A program made the position numbers and the translations under genes. Below, piece by piece: positions 1 to 5,840 of a stretch of DNA of 12,259 nt; within the stretch, counting starts at the first letter, position 1, and each line of letters starts with the position of its first letter. Source of the stretch: Actinomycetota bacterium (GTDB lineage Bacteria > Actinomycetota > Actinomycetes > Nanopelagicales > Nanopelagicaceae); NCBI GenBank assembly GCA_010028225.1, contig RGOY01000023.1, forward strand, positions 1 through 12,259, in the 5' to 3' direction. The notes under the pieces were generated by a model. That model ran no database searches. It was not told the DNA's origin and saw nothing but the letters and a program-made list of their open reading frames with translations.

Positions 1-2
1 CG

Positions 3-1424
3 AAGATGTTCTGTGGTTGTGCCACTGTCTTTGGCGCAGAACCTAATACCCAAGTCTGTCCTGTATGCCTCGGACTTCCTGGGTCGCTTCCCGTTGTGAA
101 TCGAAAGGCGATTGAGTACACAATTGCGATCGGACTTGCGCTTAACTGTTCGATAGCCCCGTACTCGAGATTTGCTCGAAAGAATTACTTCTATCCGGAT
201 ATGCCAAAGAACTTCCAGACCTCTCAATACGATGAACCAATCTGCAAGAACGGCTATCTCGATCTAGAAGTTGAAACTGAGGACGGCATCAAAGAATTTC
301 GAGTCGAAATTGAACGTGTACATATGGAAGAGGACACAGGTAAATCCCTCCATGTTGGTGGCGCAACTGGGCGAATCCACGGCGCTGATTACTCACTTCT
401 TGACTACAACCGTGCAGGAATTCCTTTAGTTGAAATCGTGACAAAGACGATCGAGGGAACAGGGTCCTATGCACCGCTTGTGGCAAAGGCCTATGTCAAG
501 GAACTTCGAGACATCCTTCGCTCTCTGGGTGTCAGCGATGTGAAAATGGAACAAGGTTCACTTCGCTGTGACGCAAACGTTTCACTGCGCCCCAAGGGAG
601 AGAAAAAATTGGGGACGCGAAGTGAAACGAAGAACGTCAATTCACTTCGTTCGGTAGAACGTGCAGTGCGCGCAGAGATGATTCGTCATGCAGGTATCTT
701 GGAAACAGGTGGCAAAGTCAAGCAAGAGACTAGGCACTTTCATGAGAACACTGGCGAGACCACTGCAGGTAGAAGTAAAGAACAGGCTGAGGATTATCGA
801 TATTTCCAAGAGCCAGACCTGATTCCAATTGCACCGGCAGAATCTTGGATTGATGAAATTCGAAAGAGCCTTCCGGAACGACCTTCAGAGCGACGAAAGA
901 GATTGCAAAGTGCCTGGTCAGTGCCTGATAAGGAGATGGCAGCGATGGTCAATGCCGATGTCCTTGAACTGGTTGCTGAAACCGTTGAACTTGGTGCCGA
1001 TCCAACGAAAGCGCGTGGCTGGTGGCTTGGTGAGATTGCGCGTATCGCCAATGATAAGGAGAAATGGGCCGGAGAGCTTGCTATCTCCCCAGCAAACGTT
1101 AAGGAATTGATTGACTTAATCAATGCTGGCGAATTAACAGACAAGCTTGCACGTCAAGTCGTTGAAGGCGTGATCAATGGGGAAGGCTCACCCAGAGAAG
1201 TTGTGACAAAGCGTGGATTCAAAGTTGTCTCAGATGACAGCGCCTTGATGGAAGCGATAGAGCGCGCCATCACTGCACAGCCTGATGTCGCAGATAAAGT
1301 ACGAAATGGTCATATTCCTGCGGCAGGTGCATTGATAGGAGCAGTGATGAAAGATACGAAGGGTCAGGCAGATGCCGCCAAAGTTCGTTCACTACTGCTT
1401 AAGCATCTTGGCCAGAGTGAGTAG
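3..1424 (+). CDS. gatB: Aspartyl/glutamyl-tRNA amidotransferase subunit B (5' truncated)
   Basis: GatB is the ATP- and tRNA-binding subunit of cytoplasmic GatCAB. It phosphorylates Glu or Asp mischarged on tRNA(Gln) or tRNA(Asn), and ammonia from GatA then amidates it. The reading frame is open to the window edge, and the first methionine at base 6 is internal: the family motif ending in KMFCGC is entered midway, so roughly 25-30 N-terminal residues are missing. Visible family features are a four-cysteine set (FCGC followed by CPVC, visible residues 3, 5, 18 and 21), the early PVVNRKAIEYTIAIGLAL helix, the kinase-core segment HMEEDTGKSLH, GADYSLLDYNRAGIPLVEIV, the KMEQGSLRCDANVS motif and the RSETKNVNS segment. 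The last 150 or so residues match the helical tail that reads the tRNA. The C-terminus (SLLLKHLGQSE) is complete. ilvD follows 39 bases downstream, and gatC and gatA would be expected upstream. Identity is certain from the motifs. Confidence 0.97.
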   Translation, partial: KMFCGCATVFGAEPNTQVCPVCLGLPGSLPVVNRKAIEYTIAIGLALNCSIAPYSRFARKNYFYPDMPKNFQTSQYDEPICKNGYLDLEVETEDGIKEFRVEIERVHMEEDTGKSLHVGGATGRIHGADYSLLDYNRAGIPLVEIVTKTIEGTGSYAPLVAKAYVKELRDILRSLGVSDVKMEQGSLRCDANVSLRPKGEKKLGTRSETKNVNSLRSVERAVRAEMIRHAGILETGGKVKQETRHFHENTGETTAGRSKEQAEDYRYFQEPDLIPIAPAESWIDEIRKSLPERPSERRKRLQSAWSVPDKEMAAMVNADVLELVAETVELGADPTKARGWWLGEIARIANDKEKWAGELAISPANVKELIDLINAGELTDKLARQVVEGVINGEGSPREVVTKRGFKVVSDDSALMEAIERAITAQPDVADKVRNGHIPAAGALIGAVMKDTKGQADAAKVRSLLLKHLGQSE

Positions 1425-1463
1425 AGATTTGAAATTTGTTGAGTGTGTAGATAGGAAATTCTG

Positions 1464-3146
1464 ATGAGTGCAAAGAATCCGATGAAGCCTCGGTCACATA
1501 TGGTGACTGATGGCATGGAGCGAGCTCCAGCCCGTGGCATGTTGCGCGCTGTCGGAATGACCGATGAAGATTGGGTTAAGCCACAGATCGGAATTGCTTC
1601 CTCATGGAATGAGATCACACCGTGCAATCTCTCACTTGATCGCCTGGCAAAAGCTTCGAAGATTGGTGTGACAAACGCTGGTGGCTTTCCGATGATGTTT
1701 GGCACCATCTCAGTTTCAGATGGCATTTCTATGGGTCACGAGGGTATGCACTTCTCACTTGTCTCGCGAGAAATCATCGCTGACTCTGTTGAGACAGTGA
1801 TGCAGGCAGAGCGATTTGATGGAATGGTCACCTTTGCAGGATGCGACAAATCTCTTCCTGGAATGATGATGGCTGCTGCACGTCTTGATGTGGCAAGTGT
1901 CTTTCTCTATGCCGGTTCAATCATGCCGGGAAATGTCGATGGACGAGATGTGACGATCATTGATGCCTTCGAAGCAGTGGGAGCCTGTGCCAGAGGCCTG
2001 ATTTCAGAGGCTGAGGTAGACAAGATTGAGCGGGCAATCTGTCCAGGTGAAGGTGCATGCGGAGGTATGTACACCGCAAACACCATGGCAACCGTTGGTG
2101 AAGCAATCGGACTCTCTCTACCAGGATCCGCATCCCCACCGTCTATTGATAGACGACGCGATGACTACGCCATCAAGTCAGGTGAAGCAGTCGTTGAATT
2201 GATTCGAAAAGGAATCACGGCACGCCAGATCATGACGAAGAAAGCCTTTGAGAACGCGATTACTGCCGTCATGGCTTTGGGTGGCTCGACGAATTCGGTT
2301 CTACACCTTCTGGCTATCGCGCATGAAGCTGATGTCGATCTGACCTTAGAAGACTTCCAACGTATCAGCGCGAAGACGCCACTGCTTGCAGACCTCAAAC
2401 CTTTTGGTCGCTTTGTCATGACCGATCTCGACAAAGTTGGTGGGATCCCGGTCGTATTGAAAGCGCTCCTTGATGCAGGTCTCTTACATGGAGATTGCCT
2501 CACGGTGACTGGCAAAACCATGGCAGAAAATCTCGCGACTATTTCTCCTCCAGATCCTGATGGAGAAATCCTTCGAGCAACGAAGAATCCGATGAGCAAG
2601 GGTGGTGGCATCACGATTCTTGGTGGCTCACTTGCTCCAGAAGGAGCAGTTGTGAAGAACGCTGGGATTGAGGTTGAAGTTTTTGAGGGACCCGCTCGAG
2701 TCTTTGATCGAGAGCAGGGGGCAATGGATGCTCTCGAGAACGGAACAATCAAAGAGGGCGATGTAATCGTCATCAGATATGAAGGTCCAAAAGGTGGACC
2801 TGGTATGCGCGAGATGTTGATGATCACTGGTGCGATAAAGGGTGCAGGACTTGGCAAGAAAGTTTTGCTACTCACCGATGGACGATTCTCTGGTGGAACC
2901 ACTGGGCTATGCGTCGGCCATATTTCACCTGAAGCAGTAGATGGTGGACCGATTGCATTGGTCAAAGATGGCGATCGCGTTCGAATCGATATTCCATCAC
3001 GAAGACTTGACTTGCTTATCGATGTATCAGAGTTAGAAAACCGAAAGCGATCCTTTGCTCCGCTTCCACCCCGATACACCCGTGGTGTGTTGCATAAGTT
3101 CACGAAGTTGGTCGGCTCGGCCTCCAAAGGAGCGGTCTGCGACTAG
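1464..3146 (+). CDS. ilvD: Dihydroxy-acid dehydratase
   Basis: This iron-sulfur enzyme dehydrates 2,3-dihydroxy-isovalerate and 2,3-dihydroxy-3-methylvalerate to the 2-oxo acids that precede Val, Leu and Ile. It has 560 residues, normal for the family. The three cluster cysteines are present: C54 (EITPCNLSLDR), C127 (FAGCDKSLPGM) and C199 (GEGACGGMYTANT). K129, the lysine carbamylated in characterised homologues, follows C127. The catalytic serine lies in GRFSGGTTG (S476). All three cysteines in these positions fit either the [2Fe-2S] or the [4Fe-4S] form, and sequence alone does not decide. The ATG start has AGGA at 1453-1456, seven bases upstream, and begins the conserved MKPRSHMVTDGMERAPARGML stretch a few residues in. 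Only 39 bases separate it from gatB and no clear promoter is seen there, so it may be read from the gat transcript. It lies outside the attenuated ilvB transcript unless readthrough occurs. Confidence 0.98.
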   Translation: MSAKNPMKPRSHMVTDGMERAPARGMLRAVGMTDEDWVKPQIGIASSWNEITPCNLSLDRLAKASKIGVTNAGGFPMMFGTISVSDGISMGHEGMHFSLVSREIIADSVETVMQAERFDGMVTFAGCDKSLPGMMMAAARLDVASVFLYAGSIMPGNVDGRDVTIIDAFEAVGACARGLISEAEVDKIERAICPGEGACGGMYTANTMATVGEAIGLSLPGSASPPSIDRRRDDYAIKSGEAVVELIRKGITARQIMTKKAFENAITAVMALGGSTNSVLHLLAIAHEADVDLTLEDFQRISAKTPLLADLKPFGRFVMTDLDKVGGIPVVLKALLDAGLLHGDCLTVTGKTMAENLATISPPDPDGEILRATKNPMSKGGGITILGGSLAPEGAVVKNAGIEVEVFEGPARVFDREQGAMDALENGTIKEGDVIVIRYEGPKGGPGMREMLMITGAIKGAGLGKKVLLLTDGRFSGGTTGLCVGHISPEAVDGGPIALVKDGDRVRIDIPSRRLDLLIDVSELENRKRSFAPLPPRYTRGVLHKFTKLVGSASKGAVCD

Positions 3147-3156
3147 TAATCGCTAT

Positions 3157-3173
3157 TTCCCGAAGTTCCCGAA
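3157..3173. repeat. Two TTCCCGAA direct repeats, 9-bp period
   Basis: TTCCCGAA occurs at 3157-3164 and again at 3166-3173, separated by one base, just past the ilvD stop. Each copy has a TTC..GAA near-dyad. The pair lies about 50 bases upstream of the candidate ilvB promoter, so it could be a regulator site, but no known operator was recognised and chance is possible. Nothing else stands out between 3147 and 3202. Confidence 0.35.
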
Positions 3174-3202
3174 AATCTAGAAGGTCTGTCACGCTCAGGA
3201 TG

Positions 3203-3218
3203 TGAGATGGCCATCTCA
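3203..3218. promoter_or_regulatory. Perfect 16-bp palindrome upstream of the ilvB leader
   Basis: TGAGATGGCCATCTCA is its own reverse complement over all 16 bases. It ends four bases before the TTGACG box proposed as the -35 element, a common place for an operator of a dimeric regulator. No run of T follows it, and with no unpaired centre it would make a poor RNA hairpin, so an ilvD terminator is unlikely. The palindrome is seen directly. The operator role is inferred and the binding protein is unknown. Confidence 0.5.
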
Positions 3219-3222
3219 AGGG

Positions 3223-3252
3223 TTGACGGACCTTGGGGTCGATTGGGAGACT
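3223..3252 (+). promoter_or_regulatory. Candidate promoter of the ilvB operon
   Basis: TTGACG at 3223-3228 matches five of six bases of the -35 consensus. Eighteen bases later GAGACT (3247-3252) keeps the two most important -10 bases (A at position 2, T at position 6) but is otherwise poor. Transcription from it would begin at or near 3259, the first base of the leader peptide GTG codon, which would make a leaderless mRNA. The competing reading is that GGGAGA (3245-3250) is a ribosome binding site and the promoter lies further upstream. The two readings exclude each other, so confidence is modest. Confidence 0.35.
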
Positions 3253-3258
3253 AGCCCT

Positions 3259-3351
3259 GTGCGTAACGCTCTCACTGCCTCCTCACTCACACGCCGTATC
3301 TCCGGCGTGGTCGTGATTATTTCAGTGGTGATTGCGGGGCGCGCGATCTGA
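3259..3351 (+). CDS. ilvB leader peptide (Val/Ile-rich, 30 aa)
   Basis: This is a short open frame starting with GTG and ending with TGA at 3349-3351. Residues 16-30 read GVVVIISVVIAGRAI. Of the last 17 residues, five are Val and five are Ile, with back-to-back GTG-GTC-GTG-ATT-ATT and GTG-GTG-ATT codons at 3307-3321 and 3325-3333. Two Leu (CTC) codons lie in the first third. It stops 19 bases before an intrinsic terminator that precedes ilvB. This is the classic form of an amino acid attenuator: ribosomes short of Val-tRNA or Ile-tRNA stall in the control codons and prevent termination. GGGAGA eight bases upstream could be its ribosome binding site if the transcript starts further upstream. 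The peptide itself is probably only a sensor with no other role. Comparable leaders are known before ilvB in other actinobacteria. The codon run is seen directly and the mechanism is inferred. Confidence 0.88.
   Translation: MRNALTASSLTRRISGVVVIISVVIAGRAI
3290..3309 (+). promoter_or_regulatory. Leader hairpin just before the Val/Ile control codons
   Basis: CACGCCG (3290-3296) pairs perfectly with CGGCGTG (3303-3309) around a six-base loop, inside the leader coding region and ending on the first Val codon of the control run. It could be the early pause hairpin that lets the first ribosome catch up with RNA polymerase, as in other attenuators. The pairing is seen; the pausing role is inferred. 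Confidence 0.55.
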
Positions 3352-3376
3352 CGCAAGTCAAAGGTCGCGCAACCCT
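3336..3376 (+). promoter_or_regulatory. Candidate antiterminator hairpin of the ilvB attenuator
   Basis: GCGCGATC (3341-3348) pairs with GGTCGCGC (3363-3370) over eight pairs including one G-U. Inside it TGAC (3349-3352) pairs with GTCA (3357-3360) around a GCAA tetraloop. The leader stop codon TGA lies in the 5' arm. GGGG at 3336-3339 can extend the helix by pairing with CCCT at 3373-3376, the start of the terminator's 5' arm, across a small internal loop. In that extended form the terminator cannot close. A ribosome finishing at the stop codon would melt this helix and free the terminator; a ribosome stalled at the Val/Ile codons would leave it intact. The pairings are seen and the switch is inferred. 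Confidence 0.55.
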
Positions 3377-3398
3377 CAGTGGAAACTGAGGGTTTTTT
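3371..3398 (+). terminator. Intrinsic terminator (ilvB attenuator)
   Basis: AACCCTCAGT (3371-3380) pairs without mismatch with ACTGAGGGTT (3385-3394) around a GGAA (GNRA) tetraloop, and the 3' side runs into six T residues (3393-3398). It lies after the leader peptide stop and 57 bases before the ilvB start, so it governs entry into the whole ilvB-to-cimA unit. It is not the end of the ilvD transcript by default, though it would also stop readthrough from ilvD. Confidence 0.93.
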
Positions 3399-3455
3399 CG
3401 TTGATAGGCCAGAAATTTTATTTGTGGAACTAGCAGAGAAAGGAAGGCGAGAGAG

Positions 3456-5192
3456 TTGAGCAAGCAAGTAACAGGAGCTCAGTCGCTTGTGAATTCCTTG
3501 GAGCATGCCGGCGTCGATGTGATGTTCGGTATCCCAGGAGGTGCAATCCTTCCTGCTTACGATCCAATCTTTGACTCCAAGATTCGCCACATTCTTGTTA
3601 GACATGAGCAAGGTGCTGGTCATGCTGCAACCGGTTATGCCCAAGCTACTGGAAAGGTAGGCGTCTGTATCGCGACCTCGGGTCCTGGTGCAACAAATCT
3701 CGTGACGCCTCTTGCTGATGCGCAGATGGATTCAGTGCCGATAGTCGCCATTACCGGACAAGTTCCAGGTCCAGCTATCGGAACTGATGCATTCCAAGAA
3801 GCCGATATCCGCGGCATCACGATGCCAATCACCAAGCACAATTACTTGATCACAGATCCAGACCAGATTCCTGCTGCAATCTCCGAGGCGTTTCATATAG
3901 CAAGCACCGGTCGTCCGGGTCCCGTCCTTGTTGATATCGCCAAAGATGCACTCCAGAAGATGACCTCCTTCGCTTGGCCGAAACAACGAGAACTTGCTGG
4001 ATATCGACTACAACTTGATCCCGAAGTAGGAGCAATCAATGATGCTGCGCGCCTGATTGCCCAGTCCCAAAAACCTGTCTTCTATGTCGGAGGCGGAGTT
4101 ATTAAGGCTAATGCCGCCAAAGAACTTTTCCGTCTTGCAGAGTTAGTCGGCGCACCCGTTGTCACGACATTAATGGCGCGTGGTGCATTTCCCGATAGCC
4201 ATCCACTCCATCTTGGTATGCCCGGCATGCATGGCACAGTTGCAGCAGTTACGGCACTTCAAAAGGCAGATCTCTTGATTACTCTTGGTGCACGATTTGA
4301 TGACCGCGTCACCGGAAAGCTCTCTACTTTCGCAGTCAATGCTCGCGTCATCCACGCCGATATTGATCCAGCCGAGATCGGGAAAAATCGATTTGCAGAT
4401 GTCGCACTCATTGGCGACCTCAAGCGAACCATGGCCTCGCTAGTTCCAGCGCTCGAAAAAGAATTCACAAAGTCAAAACCAGACCTCACCTTATGGTGGA
4501 AGCAGATGGGTGGACTTCGCTCAACATATCCACTCGGCTATGACCATCCCGCTGATGGCCTTTCGCCGCAATATGTCATCGAACGAATCGGTGCAATCTC
4601 AGGACCCGATTCAATCTATTGCGCAGGTGTTGGACAACATCAGATGTGGGCATCGCAATTCATCAAATACGAGAAACCACGAACCTGGCTCAACTCAGGT
4701 GGTCTTGGCACGATGGGTTATGCCGTGCCAGCAGCGATGGGTGCAAAAGTTGGCGCGCCAGATACTTCTGTTTGGGCGATTGATGGCGATGGATGTTTCC
4801 AGATGACTAACCAAGAACTTGTCACCTGCGCGATCAACAAAATCCCAATCAAGGTAGCAGTGATCAATAACGAAAGCCTTGGCATGGTGCGTCAATGGCA
4901 GACGCTCTTCTACTCCTCTCGATACTCAAATACAGATCTTCACTCCAAGCGCATCCCTGATTTCGTCAAACTTGCTGATGCGATGGGTTGTATCGGGCTT
5001 CGCTGCGAGAGCAGAGAAGAGGTTGATGCGACTATCAATAAAGCGATGGAGATCAACGATGCACCGGTCGTGATCGATTTCAGTGTAAATCGCGATGCAA
5101 TGGTCTGGCCGATGGTCGCTGCCGGGACATCTAATGACGAGATCATGATTGCACGCGAGATGGCGCCTGACTGGGGATCACAGGAACTATAA
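3456..5192 (+). CDS. ilvB: Acetolactate synthase large (catalytic) subunit
   Basis: This ThDP enzyme (AHAS) condenses two pyruvates to 2-acetolactate, or pyruvate with 2-oxobutyrate to 2-aceto-2-hydroxybutyrate, the committed step to Val/Leu and to Ile. Its 578 residues show the usual three domains: PYR (about 1-170) with the cofactor-activating glutamate E51 in RHEQGAGHAATGYA, a central FAD-type domain (about 190-325), and PP (about 370-555) with the ThDP/Mg motif GDG at 444-446 running to the asparagines N471/N472. The herbicide-site residues of sensitive enzymes are present (ITGQVP; RQWQ, W481). The start is TTG at 3456: GGAAGG at 3442-3447 lies eight bases upstream and the product begins at the usual family position, whereas the next ATG (residue 23) is inside the PYR fold. 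The gene is preceded by the attenuator, and its stop directly abuts the ilvN ATG. Confidence 0.98.
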   Translation: MSKQVTGAQSLVNSLEHAGVDVMFGIPGGAILPAYDPIFDSKIRHILVRHEQGAGHAATGYAQATGKVGVCIATSGPGATNLVTPLADAQMDSVPIVAITGQVPGPAIGTDAFQEADIRGITMPITKHNYLITDPDQIPAAISEAFHIASTGRPGPVLVDIAKDALQKMTSFAWPKQRELAGYRLQLDPEVGAINDAARLIAQSQKPVFYVGGGVIKANAAKELFRLAELVGAPVVTTLMARGAFPDSHPLHLGMPGMHGTVAAVTALQKADLLITLGARFDDRVTGKLSTFAVNARVIHADIDPAEIGKNRFADVALIGDLKRTMASLVPALEKEFTKSKPDLTLWWKQMGGLRSTYPLGYDHPADGLSPQYVIERIGAISGPDSIYCAGVGQHQMWASQFIKYEKPRTWLNSGGLGTMGYAVPAAMGAKVGAPDTSVWAIDGDGCFQMTNQELVTCAINKIPIKVAVINNESLGMVRQWQTLFYSSRYSNTDLHSKRIPDFVKLADAMGCIGLRCESREEVDATINKAMEINDAPVVIDFSVNRDAMVWPMVAAGTSNDEIMIAREMAPDWGSQEL

Positions 5193-5756
5193 ATGGCGCT
5201 ACATACCCTTGCAGTTCTCGTTGAAAATAGCCCCGGCGTTCTTGCGCGCGTTGCATCGCTCTTCTCTCGTCGTGGTTACAACATCGATTCACTTGCAGTA
5301 GGACCAACAGAAGATCCGAAGATTTCGCGTATGACTATCGTGCTTAACCTCGAAGGTCACGCCCTTGATCAGGTGAGCGCTCAACTCTTCAAATTGATTA
5401 ATGTGATCGGTATTCAAGAGATGAAGCCTGCTGAGAGCTATGAGCGAGAGCTCCTTTTGGTGAAAGTCGGCTCCAATGGTCCAGCCCTCGATGAGGTAGC
5501 AAGGCGTTACGGTGCAAGAGTCGTCGACAAGAGCGATAACTCCGTCGTCGTCGAACTAGTTGCCGAGAGTGATGAAATCTCAGCGCTTCTCTCTGACCTT
5601 GCGCCATTTGGCGTCAAAGAGTTGGTTCAATCTGGCGCTATTGCTCTCGAGCGCGGTGTGAAGACTCTCTCTGATCGCGTTCGTGAGGAGCAGGGTCTTA
5701 GCAATCCAGATGAAGGTAATGTCGCAGAGAGCGCAACTGCCGATTATCAGAATTAA
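5193..5756 (+). CDS. ilvN: Acetolactate synthase small (regulatory) subunit
   Basis: This subunit binds IlvB, raises its activity and confers valine feedback inhibition. It has an N-terminal ACT domain (about residues 4-75) with the effector-site pattern ENSPGVLARV (N12, G15) and RRGYNIDSLAVG, followed by the second ACT-like C-terminal domain of the family (about 80-160). Because the N12/G15 loop is intact, valine sensitivity is expected, but this is inferred from the family. At 187 residues it is slightly longer than many homologues; the extra length is a polar, acidic tail after about residue 165. The ATG directly follows the ilvB TAA with no spacer, and AGGA lies inside the end of ilvB, so translation is probably coupled for a defined subunit ratio. 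It ends with TAA at 5754-5756. The ilvC frame downstream is the same frame. Confidence 0.97.
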   Translation: MALHTLAVLVENSPGVLARVASLFSRRGYNIDSLAVGPTEDPKISRMTIVLNLEGHALDQVSAQLFKLINVIGIQEMKPAESYERELLLVKVGSNGPALDEVARRYGARVVDKSDNSVVVELVAESDEISALLSDLAPFGVKELVQSGAIALERGVKTLSDRVREEQGLSNPDEGNVAESATADYQN

Positions 5757-5768
5757 AGTTTGAGATCA

Positions 5769-5828
5769 GAAGACAAAGAGTTAGAAGACGAAGAGTTAGA
5801 AAACAAAGAGTCAGAACAGAGAGAAACG
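5769..5828 (+). repeat. 15-bp tandem repeat in the ilvN-ilvC spacer
   Basis: Copies are GAAGACAAAGAGTTA (5769-5783), GAAGACGAAGAGTTA (5784-5798), GAAAACAAAGAGTCA (5799-5813) and a decayed fourth GAACAGAGAGAAACG (5814-5828). The array fills most of the 84 bases between the ilvN stop and the ilvC ATG, is strongly purine-rich and lies just before the ilvC ribosome binding site (AAGGAG, 5829-5834). It is in frame with both neighbours and has no stop codon. If read, it would give a charged pentapeptide repeat of form E-(D/N/Q)-x-E-(L/S/T). A TTG at 5760 could begin such an extension but has no ribosome binding site, so I treat the stretch as mostly untranslated. Confidence 0.8.
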
Positions 5829-5840
5829 AAGGAGCACCAC

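Noticed and set aside
1429..1457. Possible promoter before ilvD (TTGAAA then TAGGAA at 17 bp)
   Set aside because: The -10 lacks the terminal T and coincides with the ilvD ribosome binding site; support is too weak to list.
2165..3127. Long minus-strand open frame (320 codons) opposite ilvD
   Set aside because: It lies wholly within a clear dihydroxy-acid dehydratase gene, its translation is Ser/Pro/Arg-rich with no recognisable domain, and it has the look of a codon-bias shadow.
3203..3218. Palindrome as an ilvD transcription terminator
   Set aside because: There is no T run after it and no loop in the dyad, so it is more like a DNA-level protein site.
5769..5828. 15-bp repeats as a CRISPR array or mobile element end
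   Set aside because: The units are directly adjacent without spacers, too short, and have no terminal inverted repeats, cas genes or transposase nearby.
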